Source: Nitrospira sp.
Lineage (GTDB): Bacteria; Nitrospirota; Nitrospiria; Nitrospirales; Nitrospiraceae
Assembly (NCBI GenBank): GCA_018242725.1
Contig: JAFEBI010000009.1
Span: forward strand, 21,873-85,872
Length of the DNA: 64,000 nt
Direction of reading: 5' to 3'
The translations under genes were made by a program, and so were the position numbers. Positions 28,151 through 36,912 of the stretch are shown here, piece after piece (the stretch's first letter is position 1; each line of letters begins with the position of its first letter). The notes under the pieces were generated by a model, which searched no databases, was not told the DNA's origin, and worked only from the letters and a program-made list of their open reading frames with translations.

Positions 28151-30097
28151 ATGTCCATCTTGAAGAAGATCCATAGCCCGGCTGATCTGAAGCGACTATC
28201 TCCCGACCGGTTTCCGGCGTTGTGCCAAGAGATTCGTGAACAGATCATTGGCGCGGTCTCCAATGTCGGTGGACACCTGGCCTCAAATTTGGGAGTGGTT
28301 GAGCTCACGGTCGCCCTGCAGTATCTCCTCGATACGCCGACCGACAAGATCGTATGGGACACCAGTAACCAGTCTTATACGCATAAACTGCTGACCGGTC
28401 GCCGAGAACAGTTCCATACGCTTCGTCAGTATGGAGGACTGAGCGGATTCTGTAAGCGGGAAGAAAGTGAGTACGACACATTCAATGCCGGGCATGCAGG
28501 GACTGGAGTATCGGCTGCCTTCGGTATGGTGGAAGCCCGCGAGCAGCTGAAGCAAAAGAATAAAGTCGTGTGTGTCGTCGGTGACGGGGCGATGACGGCT
28601 GGTATGACGCTTGAGGGTCTGCATCATGCCGGAGGGCTCGGAAAAGATTTTCTCGTGATCCTTAACGACAATCAGATGTCGATCTCGAAAAATGTCGGGG
28701 CGATCTCCGCCTACTTGAGCCGAACGATTACAGGCGAGTTTTATGGGAAGATGCGTGAAGAGACGGGGCAGCTGTTGGGTAAAATTCCTCATATCGGCAG
28801 TGATATGCAAAAACTCGCTCGTCGTGCCGAAGAGCTTGCGAAGGGGGTGATTCTCCCTGGATTGCTGTTCGAGGAGCTTGGGTTTCAGTACAGCGGTCCT
28901 ATCGATGGGCACAACTTCGAACATCTCCTTCCGACACTCGAGAACGTGTTGAAAATGAAGGGACCGGTCCTTCTCCATATCATTACGAAGAAGGGACTCG
29001 GGTATGAGCCCGCCATGAAGAATCCCGTGTGGTTCCATGCCTGTCCGCCGTTCGTTCGTGAGACGGGCGCCCCCGCGAAAAAAGCCGCGCGCCCTTCCTA
29101 CACGGCGCTCGCAATGGAGACGCTGGTCAAATTGGCTCGTGAGGATAAACGCATTGTCGCCATCACGGCAGCCATGTGTGAAGGCACCGGCCTGACGGCG
29201 TTCGAAAAAGAGTTTCCCGATCGCCTCTACGATGTCGGTATTGCTGAGCAGCATGCCGTGACATTTGCGGCAGGGCTTGCGGCCCAGGGGCTGAAGCCGG
29301 TCGTGGCGATGTATGCGACGTTTCTCCAGCGGGCCTATGATCAAGTCGTGCACGACGTGGCGACGCAGAATCTTCCCGTGGCATTCTGCATCGATCGCGG
29401 CGGTCTCGTGGCTGAGGATGGAACTACTCATCACGGTGCCTTCGACTACGCCTTCTTGCGCCATGTTCCCAACATGGTGGTGATGGCGCCGAAAGATGAG
29501 AACGAGCTTCAGCATATGATGAAAACATCCCTGGAATATAATGGTCCGATTTCCGTGCGGTATCCGCGAGGCGTGAGCCTGGGCGTGAAGATGGACGCGA
29601 CTCCGCAGACGCTTCCCATCGGGAAAGGCGAGTTGCTGAAGGATGGGACGGATGTCGCGATCATGGCGATTGGCGTATCCGTGTGGCAGGCGATGGAAGC
29701 CGCGAAGCGGCTCAGCGAAGAAGGTCTCTCTACGGCGGTCGTCAATGCGCGGTTTGTGAAGCCCATCGATCAGGAACTGATCGTGGATGTCGCGAAGCGG
29801 GTTCGGTATGTCGTGACGGTTGAAGAAGGTTGTAAGATGGGCGGGTTCGGCTCCGCGGTGCTCGAGACGCTGGCCGAGGCCGGTGTCTCCGGTGTGAAGA
29901 TCAAGGTGCTTGGTTTGCCTGATTGGTATATCGAGCAGGGGCCTCAAGATTTGCTGCGGGAACGATATGGGTTGACGGCAGAAGGAATTTATCAAAGTGT
30001 CAAGGAGCTGATCGGGAAGGCGCCGGCGGAAAAGACGCCATTTGTCGGGGCAGCACATGCTGGTCATCTCCCGCATGGTGACGAACAGGGAAGCTGA
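28151..30097 (+). CDS. dxs: 1-deoxy-D-xylulose-5-phosphate synthase
   Basis: A 648-residue thiamine-diphosphate enzyme for the first MEP step, joining pyruvate and glyceraldehyde 3-phosphate. The TPP motif GDGAMTAGMTLEGLHHAG...NDNQMSIS is present, as are HAGTGVSAAFGM and the middle-domain FPDRLYDVGIAEQHAVTFAAGLA with its catalytic Glu. The C-terminal transketolase domain has RYPRGVSLG and VVTVEEGCKMGGFGSAVLE. The ATG at 28151 has AAGGAG upstream, preferred to 28124. ispG follows 62 bp later. Confidence 0.96.
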   Translation: MSILKKIHSPADLKRLSPDRFPALCQEIREQIIGAVSNVGGHLASNLGVVELTVALQYLLDTPTDKIVWDTSNQSYTHKLLTGRREQFHTLRQYGGLSGFCKREESEYDTFNAGHAGTGVSAAFGMVEAREQLKQKNKVVCVVGDGAMTAGMTLEGLHHAGGLGKDFLVILNDNQMSISKNVGAISAYLSRTITGEFYGKMREETGQLLGKIPHIGSDMQKLARRAEELAKGVILPGLLFEELGFQYSGPIDGHNFEHLLPTLENVLKMKGPVLLHIITKKGLGYEPAMKNPVWFHACPPFVRETGAPAKKAARPSYTALAMETLVKLAREDKRIVAITAAMCEGTGLTAFEKEFPDRLYDVGIAEQHAVTFAAGLAAQGLKPVVAMYATFLQRAYDQVVHDVATQNLPVAFCIDRGGLVAEDGTTHHGAFDYAFLRHVPNMVVMAPKDENELQHMMKTSLEYNGPISVRYPRGVSLGVKMDATPQTLPIGKGELLKDGTDVAIMAIGVSVWQAMEAAKRLSEEGLSTAVVNARFVKPIDQELIVDVAKRVRYVVTVEEGCKMGGFGSAVLETLAEAGVSGVKIKVLGLPDWYIEQGPQDLLRERYGLTAEGIYQSVKELIGKAPAEKTPFVGAAHAGHLPHGDEQGS

Positions 30098-30159
30098 TTC
30101 AAGAAGTCGGACGTGCTAAGGTGAAACATAACGCGTAAGGAGCTGAACGGTTTCGGACG

Positions 30160-31344
30160 ATGCACATCACGAGGCGAAAAACTCGGCAGGTTCAAGTCGG
30201 TACGGTGAAGATCGGTGGCGATGCCCCGGTGTCCGTGCAATCGATGTGCTCGACCGATACGCGCGATGCCAACGCGACTATCGAAGAGATCCACCGACTC
30301 GAAGAAGTCGGCTGCGAACTCATCCGTGTTGCCGTGCCGGACGAAGAAGCGGCAGCCGCCCTCCCGAAGATCAAGGCCGCCATGACGGTGCCGTTGATTG
30401 CTGATATTCATTTTGATCACCGTCTGGCTTTGCAAGCGGCGAAAATCGTCGATTGTGTCCGTATCAATCCGGGTAATATCGGAGCATGGTGGAAAGTTGA
30501 AGAAGTTATTAAGGCTGTGAATGACCATGGCATTCCGATCCGTGTTGGAGTAAACGGCGGATCGCTCGAGCGGCACTTGCTGGAGAAATACGGCTGGCCT
30601 TCCCCCGAAGCCTTGGCCGAGTCGGCGTTGAACGCGGTTCGTTCGCTTGAGGATGTCGGCTTCACCAATATGAAGGTGTCGCTCAAGGCATCCGATGTAC
30701 ACCATGCGATTGATGCCTACTATCTCTTTGCGATGCAGTCGAACTATCCGTTGCACATCGGCATCACCGAAGCCGGTACGGCGATGACCGGTGCCGTGAA
30801 GTCGGCCATGGGTCTCGGATATCTTCTCTCGCAGGGCATCGGAGATACGTTGCGGGTGTCGCTTGCTGCCGATCCGGTAGAGGAAGTGAAGGTCGGCTAT
30901 GAGATTCTGAAGTCGCTCGAACTGCGCCACCGTGGAATCAATGTCATCGCTTGTCCGACCTGTGGTCGGGTAGAGATCGATGTCGTCCGGATGGCGAATG
31001 AACTGGAGAAAAAGCTCGGCCATATCAAGACGCCGTTGAACGTGTCCGTACTCGGCTGTGTGGTGAATGGGATCGGAGAAGGGAAAGAAGCCGATATTGG
31101 GATTGCCGGAGGCGAGGGGAAAGGTATTTTGTTCAAGAAAGGGAAGCTTGTCCGAAAGGTTCCGATGGAAGAATTGATGGACACGCTGATCGTGGAAGTG
31201 GAGCAGCTCGCGAAGGAGAAAGAAGCGGAAGGCAATGCTGAGCCGGCTCCTTCCGTTGCTGCTGGCGGATGGGAACCTCTTATTCCTCAGGGCGGTCAGT
31301 CCTCAACCCTCGGTAAAGAAATTCCAGTTCTGCCGCACAGGTAG
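30160..31344 (+). CDS. ispG: 4-hydroxy-3-methylbut-2-en-1-yl diphosphate synthase
   Basis: A 394-residue iron-sulfur enzyme (GcpE) converting MEcPP to HMBPP, the substrate of IspH. The TIM-barrel part contains MCSTDTRDANAT, ADIHFDHRLAL and VRINPGNIG. The C-terminal cluster-binding part has ACPTCGRVEID and LGCVVNGIGEGKEADIGIAGG. A tail of ~40 residues rich in Ala and Pro follows the core. It appears co-transcribed with dxs. Confidence 0.96.
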   Translation: MHITRRKTRQVQVGTVKIGGDAPVSVQSMCSTDTRDANATIEEIHRLEEVGCELIRVAVPDEEAAAALPKIKAAMTVPLIADIHFDHRLALQAAKIVDCVRINPGNIGAWWKVEEVIKAVNDHGIPIRVGVNGGSLERHLLEKYGWPSPEALAESALNAVRSLEDVGFTNMKVSLKASDVHHAIDAYYLFAMQSNYPLHIGITEAGTAMTGAVKSAMGLGYLLSQGIGDTLRVSLAADPVEEVKVGYEILKSLELRHRGINVIACPTCGRVEIDVVRMANELEKKLGHIKTPLNVSVLGCVVNGIGEGKEADIGIAGGEGKGILFKKGKLVRKVPMEELMDTLIVEVEQLAKEKEAEGNAEPAPSVAAGGWEPLIPQGGQSSTLGKEIPVLPHR

Positions 31345-31451
31345 TTCAGCTCTCACACCGCAGTGGTTCACCTGATTCAACTAATTTGTGACGTCGCTCG
31401 TCAAAGAAACAATTGACGTGCTTCGTGGCTCATGTCACTGTGCGTGGCACA

Positions 31452-32798
31452 ATGCAATTACAATCGGTCGTCCACTGGATTCATGGCGTTGTCACGTCTT
31501 CGCTTTTTGTTCGACTAGCAAAACTCGGCCTTACCGTTGCTGCGGTCGTCCACGGCTACATCATTTCCTTTGGGCGGTCGTATCACTTTCGTGACATCGA
31601 TATCCATCGGGAGATCGGACGGCGCTTTCTCACCGGCGAATATCTCTATGCCAATGATTACTGCTACATGTACTTGCCCACCACCGGTATCTATTTTGCT
31701 CCATTGCTTGCCTTTCAAAGGAACCCAAGCTTAGCGCTGCGATATGCGCTCGCCATAGGCTGTCTGGTTGGAACGATCACGGTGTTTCAACGGATGATCT
31801 GTACCTCATCGGAATGGAAGGGGTGGCAGCGACTCTGGGTCGGTATTGGGACAGGGACGTTGACCTTGCAGTTTATCCTCAATGATCTTGATGATGGTGG
31901 CCCTCATCTCATGCTGCTGGGAATTCTCAGCGGCGGGGTCTATGCGATATGGGTTGGGAGGGAACGGTTGGGCGCTGCCTTGATTGGGCTTGGCATTGTA
32001 CTCAAAATCACCCCTGCCTTGTTCCTGCTGTTATTTCTCTGGAAGCGGCAGTGGCGACTGGCATGGTCTACCGTGGCTGCGACTATCTTGTGGATTCTCT
32101 TGCCCATCGTCTATATGGGGCCGACAAGCTGGTGGAGTCATCATGTTGAATGGACCCAGAATGCTGTCTTGTCCGTCCTTGATCAGCAAGTCCAGGGTCG
32201 GCAAGAAAATGAGCTTCAGAAGGCAAACCTTTCACTGCGGCACACCATGCTGCGATATTTGGTCACGTATCCACCGACGCACCGCCTTCGGCAAGTGGAT
32301 CCAGGATATAAACCAGTCTTGGATCTTCCATCACCGGTGGCCAATGCCGTCGTTGGAGTTGCGGCGATCGGACTGCTTGGATTATTCGCATGGTCAAGTA
32401 GGCGAAACTTTCAAGGGGCGGGAGACGCGACGTGGGCTCAGGACTGCGCAGGGGTTCTGATGCTGGCCTTGTTTCTTTCACCCATCACATGGGATCAACA
32501 TCTGGTCTGGATGATTCCGGCTGCGTGTATCGTCGTGGCTGCAGCTCTGCAAGTACAGGGTACGTTGAGCCGCACGGCATACGCGATGCTCGGCGTCTAT
32601 GTGGTACTGACCGTGTTGCTGAATTATGAAGTGGTCGGGTCGGCCAGATGGGAAGCGTTGAAAAGCTATCATCACCTCGGTATCGCCATGCTCATCTTGT
32701 ACGGTTTGCTTCTTAGTACGAGCCGTAGAGACACACTGTCCAATCTTCGGTCGGAGTCTATGCTATCTCGCTCACCCTATGTTGCAAATGAGACCTAA
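31452..32798 (+). CDS. GT87-like (DUF2029) membrane glycosyltransferase
   Basis: A 448-residue integral membrane protein with about ten spans. A large first loop has the early acidic motif (FRDIDIHREIGRRF) followed by GEYLYANDYCYMYLPTTGIYFAPLLAF, as in polyprenyl-phosphate mannosyltransferases of GT87. A repeated hydrophobic pattern and WDQHLVWMIPA near the end support this. The start is uncertain; no strong ribosome binding site lies before ATG 31452 and a TTG at 31413 is in frame. Cell-envelope glycosylation is the likely role; substrate unknown. Confidence 0.6.
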   Translation: MQLQSVVHWIHGVVTSSLFVRLAKLGLTVAAVVHGYIISFGRSYHFRDIDIHREIGRRFLTGEYLYANDYCYMYLPTTGIYFAPLLAFQRNPSLALRYALAIGCLVGTITVFQRMICTSSEWKGWQRLWVGIGTGTLTLQFILNDLDDGGPHLMLLGILSGGVYAIWVGRERLGAALIGLGIVLKITPALFLLLFLWKRQWRLAWSTVAATILWILLPIVYMGPTSWWSHHVEWTQNAVLSVLDQQVQGRQENELQKANLSLRHTMLRYLVTYPPTHRLRQVDPGYKPVLDLPSPVANAVVGVAAIGLLGLFAWSSRRNFQGAGDATWAQDCAGVLMLALFLSPITWDQHLVWMIPAACIVVAAALQVQGTLSRTAYAMLGVYVVLTVLLNYEVVGSARWEALKSYHHLGIAMLILYGLLLSTSRRDTLSNLRSESMLSRSPYVANET

Positions 32799-32819
32799 GA
32801 TAGCTGCGCAGTTCTTGTC

Positions 32820-32849
32820 TTGAGTTCTGGAAAACGAAGCGATTATAAT
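32820..32849 (+). promoter_or_regulatory. Promoter for tRNA-Cys
   Basis: TTGAGT (32820-32825), an 18-bp spacer and a perfect TATAAT (32844-32849) precede the tRNA by 11 bp. Confidence 0.6.
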
Positions 32850-32860
32850 GCCGATCCCGG

Positions 32861-32935
32861 GGCGCCGTACCCAAGTGGTAAGGGAGCAGTCTGCAAAACT
32901 GCGATGCAGCGGTTCGAACCCGCTCGGCGCCTCCA
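32861..32935 (+). tRNA. tRNA-Cys (GCA)
   Basis: A cloverleaf of 75 nt including an encoded CCA. The acceptor stem GGCGCCG pairs with CGGCGCC and the discriminator is U73, the tRNA-Cys identity base. The anticodon stem GCAGT/ACTGC encloses CTGCAAA with GCA as anticodon. The T-arm GGTTCGAACCC is canonical. Confidence 0.95.
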
Positions 32936-33033
32936 ACGCGAATTTCCTGTAACCCCTCCAGTTCTATAAAAGCTTCTGCTCATTCTCATCCACGACTTCC
33001 TGCCGTTGATCATGGTGAGAAGGGAGACGGTCG

Positions 33034-33062
33034 TTACTTGTCTTACGCGCAAGTAAATTTTG
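33034..33062 (+). terminator. Possible terminator between tRNA-Cys and the peptide cluster
   Basis: TTACTTG and CAAGTAA form a 7-bp stem with a 9-nt loop followed by ATTTTG. It lies between tRNA-Cys and the convergent TolC-like gene and might stop both. Confidence 0.35.
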
Positions 33063-33096
33063 AGGCAGTCTTGGGCAGGATCGAGGATCCATGAGG

Positions 33097-34665
33097 CTAT
33101 GAGAGTTCAAGGTGATACCGATTCAATGTCGTGGCTTTCTGGCGTTCGAGATGAGAGAGTGATTTATTGTAATCCACAATGGCCCGCAGCTCGTGACCTT
33201 GAGCTGTCGCAAGATCCCGTTGGAATTCAAGTACAAAACGAGTGGTGCTGAGTCCCACCTTTAACCGTTCCATTTCGGTTTGGAGTTGTTTCTCCGCGAG
33301 GAGACGCGCCGAACGAGTGGTTTCGATACGCTGAAAGTCGGTTTGTACGCGACGCATGGCCTCGCGTACCCCGAGAATAATTTGATGCCGGACATTTGTC
33401 AGCACGACTTCGGCGTTTCTGGCTTCCAGTTGGCGCTTGTGGTACGTGCTCATGGCGGAACGGTTACCCAGCGGGTAGCTCAGGACGAGCCCGGCGCCAT
33501 AGTTGTAGAAATCGCCACTGAAGTTTCTATTGAACGAGTTGCCATAGTCATTTCCCAAACCAACGAGCCCTATCGTTCCCTGGACCGAGAGGGTGGGAAG
33601 TAACTGATTGCGGGCAAACTGTGTATTCAATTCGCTGGATTCGACATTCTTCTTGGCCTGAGCAATTTCAGGTCGCTGTTCGATCGCAGTCTCAATCGCT
33701 TCTTCGAGATTGAGAGTCTCAAAGAAGGTTATAGGAGCATCGACGGGTATAAGACGTACGTGTCGACGTAACTCACTTTCACCAGGGTTCAGAAGTGTCC
33801 GCAATTGATCCTCCTCATCACGAACGGCCTTTTCGGCCAACAAGACTTGTTCGACTCTTGACGCAACCGCTGTCTCAGCCTGGAGAACATCCATGACCGA
33901 CATCATACCGACTTTGGCCTTGATTCGATTCGCGGCAAGGAGTTCTTCCGCTGCCTTCAACGCTGATCGAGCAACCTGTACATTTCCCTGGGAAAACACC
34001 AGTTCCCAATAGTGTTGTTCGACGGAGGCAATGACGGTCAAGACTCGATCGTGAAAGATATGCTGCTCCACCGCCGCATGGTTTTGGGCCACTTTGATGG
34101 AAGTCTTGTTGATTCCAATTCCGGCATTCTTCAGCAGCGGTTGGGTAACGGTAAATGACAATCCACTGGTCCAGGCAGGGTTAAACAAAAATCCGGTAGC
34201 GAGGTCTTGATTGACGCTGTTCCTGGAAGGACTATAGCTCATGTCAATATTTCCACCGGTCAAGAGGTTTGTTGAGGCATCGATGGTCAGTGAATGACTA
34301 CGCTGATCGAAGGTCGTGGTTTGGTCGAGTTGAAAGCCCGTGGCTCCGAACACGGGTCGATTGAGCGGATCGACAGTCCGGTTATATCGCCCATTCACAC
34401 TTACGGTCGGATCGAATTTCGCTTGTTCGATCACAATCTCGGCTAACCGGCTTTCTTTGGTGTGGCGGCTGAGGCTGATGTCGAGGTTATTCTGGAGCGC
34501 CCGAACAGCGGCGTCCGCTAGTGAGACACTTTCCTGGCGTTCTGGTGGAGTGAGTTGGGCGGACGCTATCGTCATATTCCAGCCTAGCCACGGAGAGAAT
34601 ATCCCCCATATGCCGATGATGATGGAGGGGATCACTCTAGTGTGAACTAACCGGCTGTCATCCAT
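33097..34665 (-). CDS. TolC-family outer-membrane channel of the peptide cluster
   Basis: A 522-residue outer-membrane efflux protein with an N-terminal export signal (hydrophobic IIIGIWGIFSPWLGWNM, then ASA). The duplicated TolC repeat is visible: AVRALQNNLDISLSRHTKE in the first half and LEEAIETAIEQRPEIAQAKKNVESSEL in the second, each with its long helices. It would form the trimeric exit duct for an ABC/HlyD exporter. GGAGGGGT lies upstream of two adjacent ATGs (34668 and 34665). It is the last gene of the - strand cluster, 108 bp after the second ABC gene, so membership is likely. Confidence 0.85.
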   Translation of the reverse strand: MDDSRLVHTRVIPSIIIGIWGIFSPWLGWNMTIASAQLTPPERQESVSLADAAVRALQNNLDISLSRHTKESRLAEIVIEQAKFDPTVSVNGRYNRTVDPLNRPVFGATGFQLDQTTTFDQRSHSLTIDASTNLLTGGNIDMSYSPSRNSVNQDLATGFLFNPAWTSGLSFTVTQPLLKNAGIGINKTSIKVAQNHAAVEQHIFHDRVLTVIASVEQHYWELVFSQGNVQVARSALKAAEELLAANRIKAKVGMMSVMDVLQAETAVASRVEQVLLAEKAVRDEEDQLRTLLNPGESELRRHVRLIPVDAPITFFETLNLEEAIETAIEQRPEIAQAKKNVESSELNTQFARNQLLPTLSVQGTIGLVGLGNDYGNSFNRNFSGDFYNYGAGLVLSYPLGNRSAMSTYHKRQLEARNAEVVLTNVRHQIILGVREAMRRVQTDFQRIETTRSARLLAEKQLQTEMERLKVGLSTTRFVLEFQRDLATAQGHELRAIVDYNKSLSHLERQKATTLNRYHLELS

Positions 34666-34773
34666 CATACCCCTCCGCAATCCTATCGCCGTCGATCCAG
34701 GCTAAGAGGAATATCGAATTACTCGCCAGCGTCGATGGAAATGATGGGAGCCTGAACATGTCCATTCGATACG

Positions 34774-36912
34774 TCATGGGTGCGCGATGACGACTAAGGT
34801 AGATACACGGGATAGCGCGCATTGGAGACATTGCGTCAATGTTTCAGGATCAAGCGCAGCGAAACTTTCGTCCAAGATCACCAATTCAGCCTTCTGCAGT
34901 AAGGTCCGCGCCAGAAACAGCCGACTTCGTTCGCCATGCGAGAGTTGCCATCCGGTCTCGCCGACCATCTGCATCAACCCGGACGGCATGCGTTTCAAGA
35001 GATCGCCAAGGCCAAGCTCCTCACACACTTGTTTGGCATCGGCCAGGTCGGCAGCAGTCGGCGGCCACTGGCGGCCCATGAGCAGATTGAACGCCACCGT
35101 ACCGGTTAAAATATGATTCTCATGGAATTGCGACGCGGCCGTGCTTAACCGTCGCCAGCCCTGTCCCCAGGTAGCCCGATCCAATCCATTGAGCATCAGC
35201 AAGCCGGAATCCGGCTGGCGCAAGCCCACAAGCAACGCCGCCAACGTCGACTTCCCACTACCGGATGCGCCTTCCAGCAACACTCGATCACCATGGTAAA
35301 TCGTCAGCGTGCATCCATTCAGCACCGGATCGCCTGGCCGCCCATAGTGATAGCCCACATCACGAGCATGGATGCACACACGCTTGGCCCCATCGTCTCC
35401 CGGACTATTTGATTGCCGATAGGCGCGGGGAACTGGCTGGTGTCCTGTGTCAGATTGAGAAGCAGCTGTGAAGAGCGGCCCCATGATATCCCAGGCCACA
35501 GCCGCACGCGCCAGAGAGGCAAGACTCGATCCGATCTCGCCGAATGCCCGCTGCGCCAACGACAGGCCACCCAAACTCACGGCCAGTCCCATCACATCCA
35601 CGCGACCCCAGATCAGCGCAGGAACCAACCCCAGCATGCCGACGATCAACCATCCCCGAGAGATTCCCCATGATAAGGGAACAAGCGCCTTGTCGAAATC
35701 CGCCGACAGATGGAGAAATCGCTCCACGCTCTGATCGTCGCGGACATGGCGTGCCTCAGGAGCTTCTTGGGCCAACCGCGTGCGATGACCCACCATCTGT
35801 TCGATTAGCTCATGGGTGAGATGAATCCGCGCATGGGTCCATCGGCGCAGACGGTGGAAGTACAACCAACAGGCGGCTAATGTGCCGGCCACCCACACAA
35901 CGAGCACCAGCACATGCCACAGTCCACCGGCACCCCACGCAAGCACCCAAGCCGCGATGCTCAATTCGATCGCGGCGACCATGACTGAGAAACCGCCATT
36001 GAGCGCCAGCGATTCCAACGCCTGCGACTCCATCACCTGTCCCAATAACTGACCGACGCCTTTTCGACGGACTTCGTCCATATTCATCTGCAACGCACCC
36101 GACAAAAGCCGCTGCTTCAGCAGGACTCCAAAATCGATCGCAAATAGGCCTTGAAGCCAGGTGCCTACCAACTGGATGGGCACGAGCAGCAGCAACAGCA
36201 GTACCCAAGCGACGAGCCAGCCATAATCGAATCGTCCGTCCAACGCGCCTTGACCGATCACCGTCCATCCAAGCATCTCGATGAGATACAACGCGCTGAA
36301 GACTGCCAACATGGCTGATGCGCGACGCGGCATGCGCACCCACAACAACTGCGACCAAAACGATCGTGTGGGAGGCATCCGCAGCGTCCAACATCCCTCC
36401 ACACGTGTCCCAGCCACCCGCTCCTGCACGAGGAAGCGAGTGACCTCCGCTCGGTTCTTCAAGGGAATGTTGGCCTGCCGTACGAGCGCCTCGACATCCG
36501 TCCTCACCGGGCTCTCCACCTCGGCACAGAGGGTGTCCCGCATGACGCTCAGTGGGTAGCGTCGCACTCTCAGATCGGGTCCGATGAGCCACACATGTCG
36601 AACCGTCGCCTTCAAGAGTAATAAGATTGACGACTCACATGCCTGTCGATGTCGCAGCAGCGCCGGACCGGCATTGCGAAGCACGTCGGCATAGTCCGCC
36701 ACCGTCGACTCGACGGATTCCATTTCGATACCGACGCGCGCACAGAGCCATTCCAACCACGACTCGAATTCACCGTGGCCGGCTTGTTCGACCGCCGGCG
36801 CAGGCGCGGATGTCCTGGCCTGATCTGGGCGCAGGCCCGCCCGTCTTGCCAACACCTCGATCGCCTCCGGCAGTCGAGCAACAGGCCAGGCCATGGCAGC
36901 TGCATCATGCAT
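34774..36912 (-). CDS. ABC exporter half, NHLM-type ATP-binding without peptidase
   Basis: A 712-residue ABC exporter half. The first ~200 residues are a variable domain without C39 motifs, as in the second ABC subunit of NHLM bacteriocin export systems. Residues ~200-470 are about six membrane spans. The nucleotide domain has Walker A GASGSGKST, a degenerate signature LSHGERSRLFLARTLL (His for the second Gly), Walker B LVILDESFAALD and an H-loop at VIAHP, where the protein stops abruptly. The usual ~20-40 residues beyond the H-loop are missing. The ATG at 36912 overlaps the upstream gene by 8 bp; longer readings run into it. Confidence 0.82.
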   Translation of the reverse strand: MHDAAAMAWPVARLPEAIEVLARRAGLRPDQARTSAPAPAVEQAGHGEFESWLEWLCARVGIEMESVESTVADYADVLRNAGPALLRHRQACESSILLLLKATVRHVWLIGPDLRVRRYPLSVMRDTLCAEVESPVRTDVEALVRQANIPLKNRAEVTRFLVQERVAGTRVEGCWTLRMPPTRSFWSQLLWVRMPRRASAMLAVFSALYLIEMLGWTVIGQGALDGRFDYGWLVAWVLLLLLLVPIQLVGTWLQGLFAIDFGVLLKQRLLSGALQMNMDEVRRKGVGQLLGQVMESQALESLALNGGFSVMVAAIELSIAAWVLAWGAGGLWHVLVLVVWVAGTLAACWLYFHRLRRWTHARIHLTHELIEQMVGHRTRLAQEAPEARHVRDDQSVERFLHLSADFDKALVPLSWGISRGWLIVGMLGLVPALIWGRVDVMGLAVSLGGLSLAQRAFGEIGSSLASLARAAVAWDIMGPLFTAASQSDTGHQPVPRAYRQSNSPGDDGAKRVCIHARDVGYHYGRPGDPVLNGCTLTIYHGDRVLLEGASGSGKSTLAALLVGLRQPDSGLLMLNGLDRATWGQGWRRLSTAASQFHENHILTGTVAFNLLMGRQWPPTAADLADAKQVCEELGLGDLLKRMPSGLMQMVGETGWQLSHGERSRLFLARTLLQKAELVILDESFAALDPETLTQCLQCALSRVSTLVVIAHP

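Noticed and set aside
28283..30076. Long open frame antisense to dxs
   Set aside because: 597 codons without protein-like motif, lying opposite a clear dxs; a shadow of codon bias.
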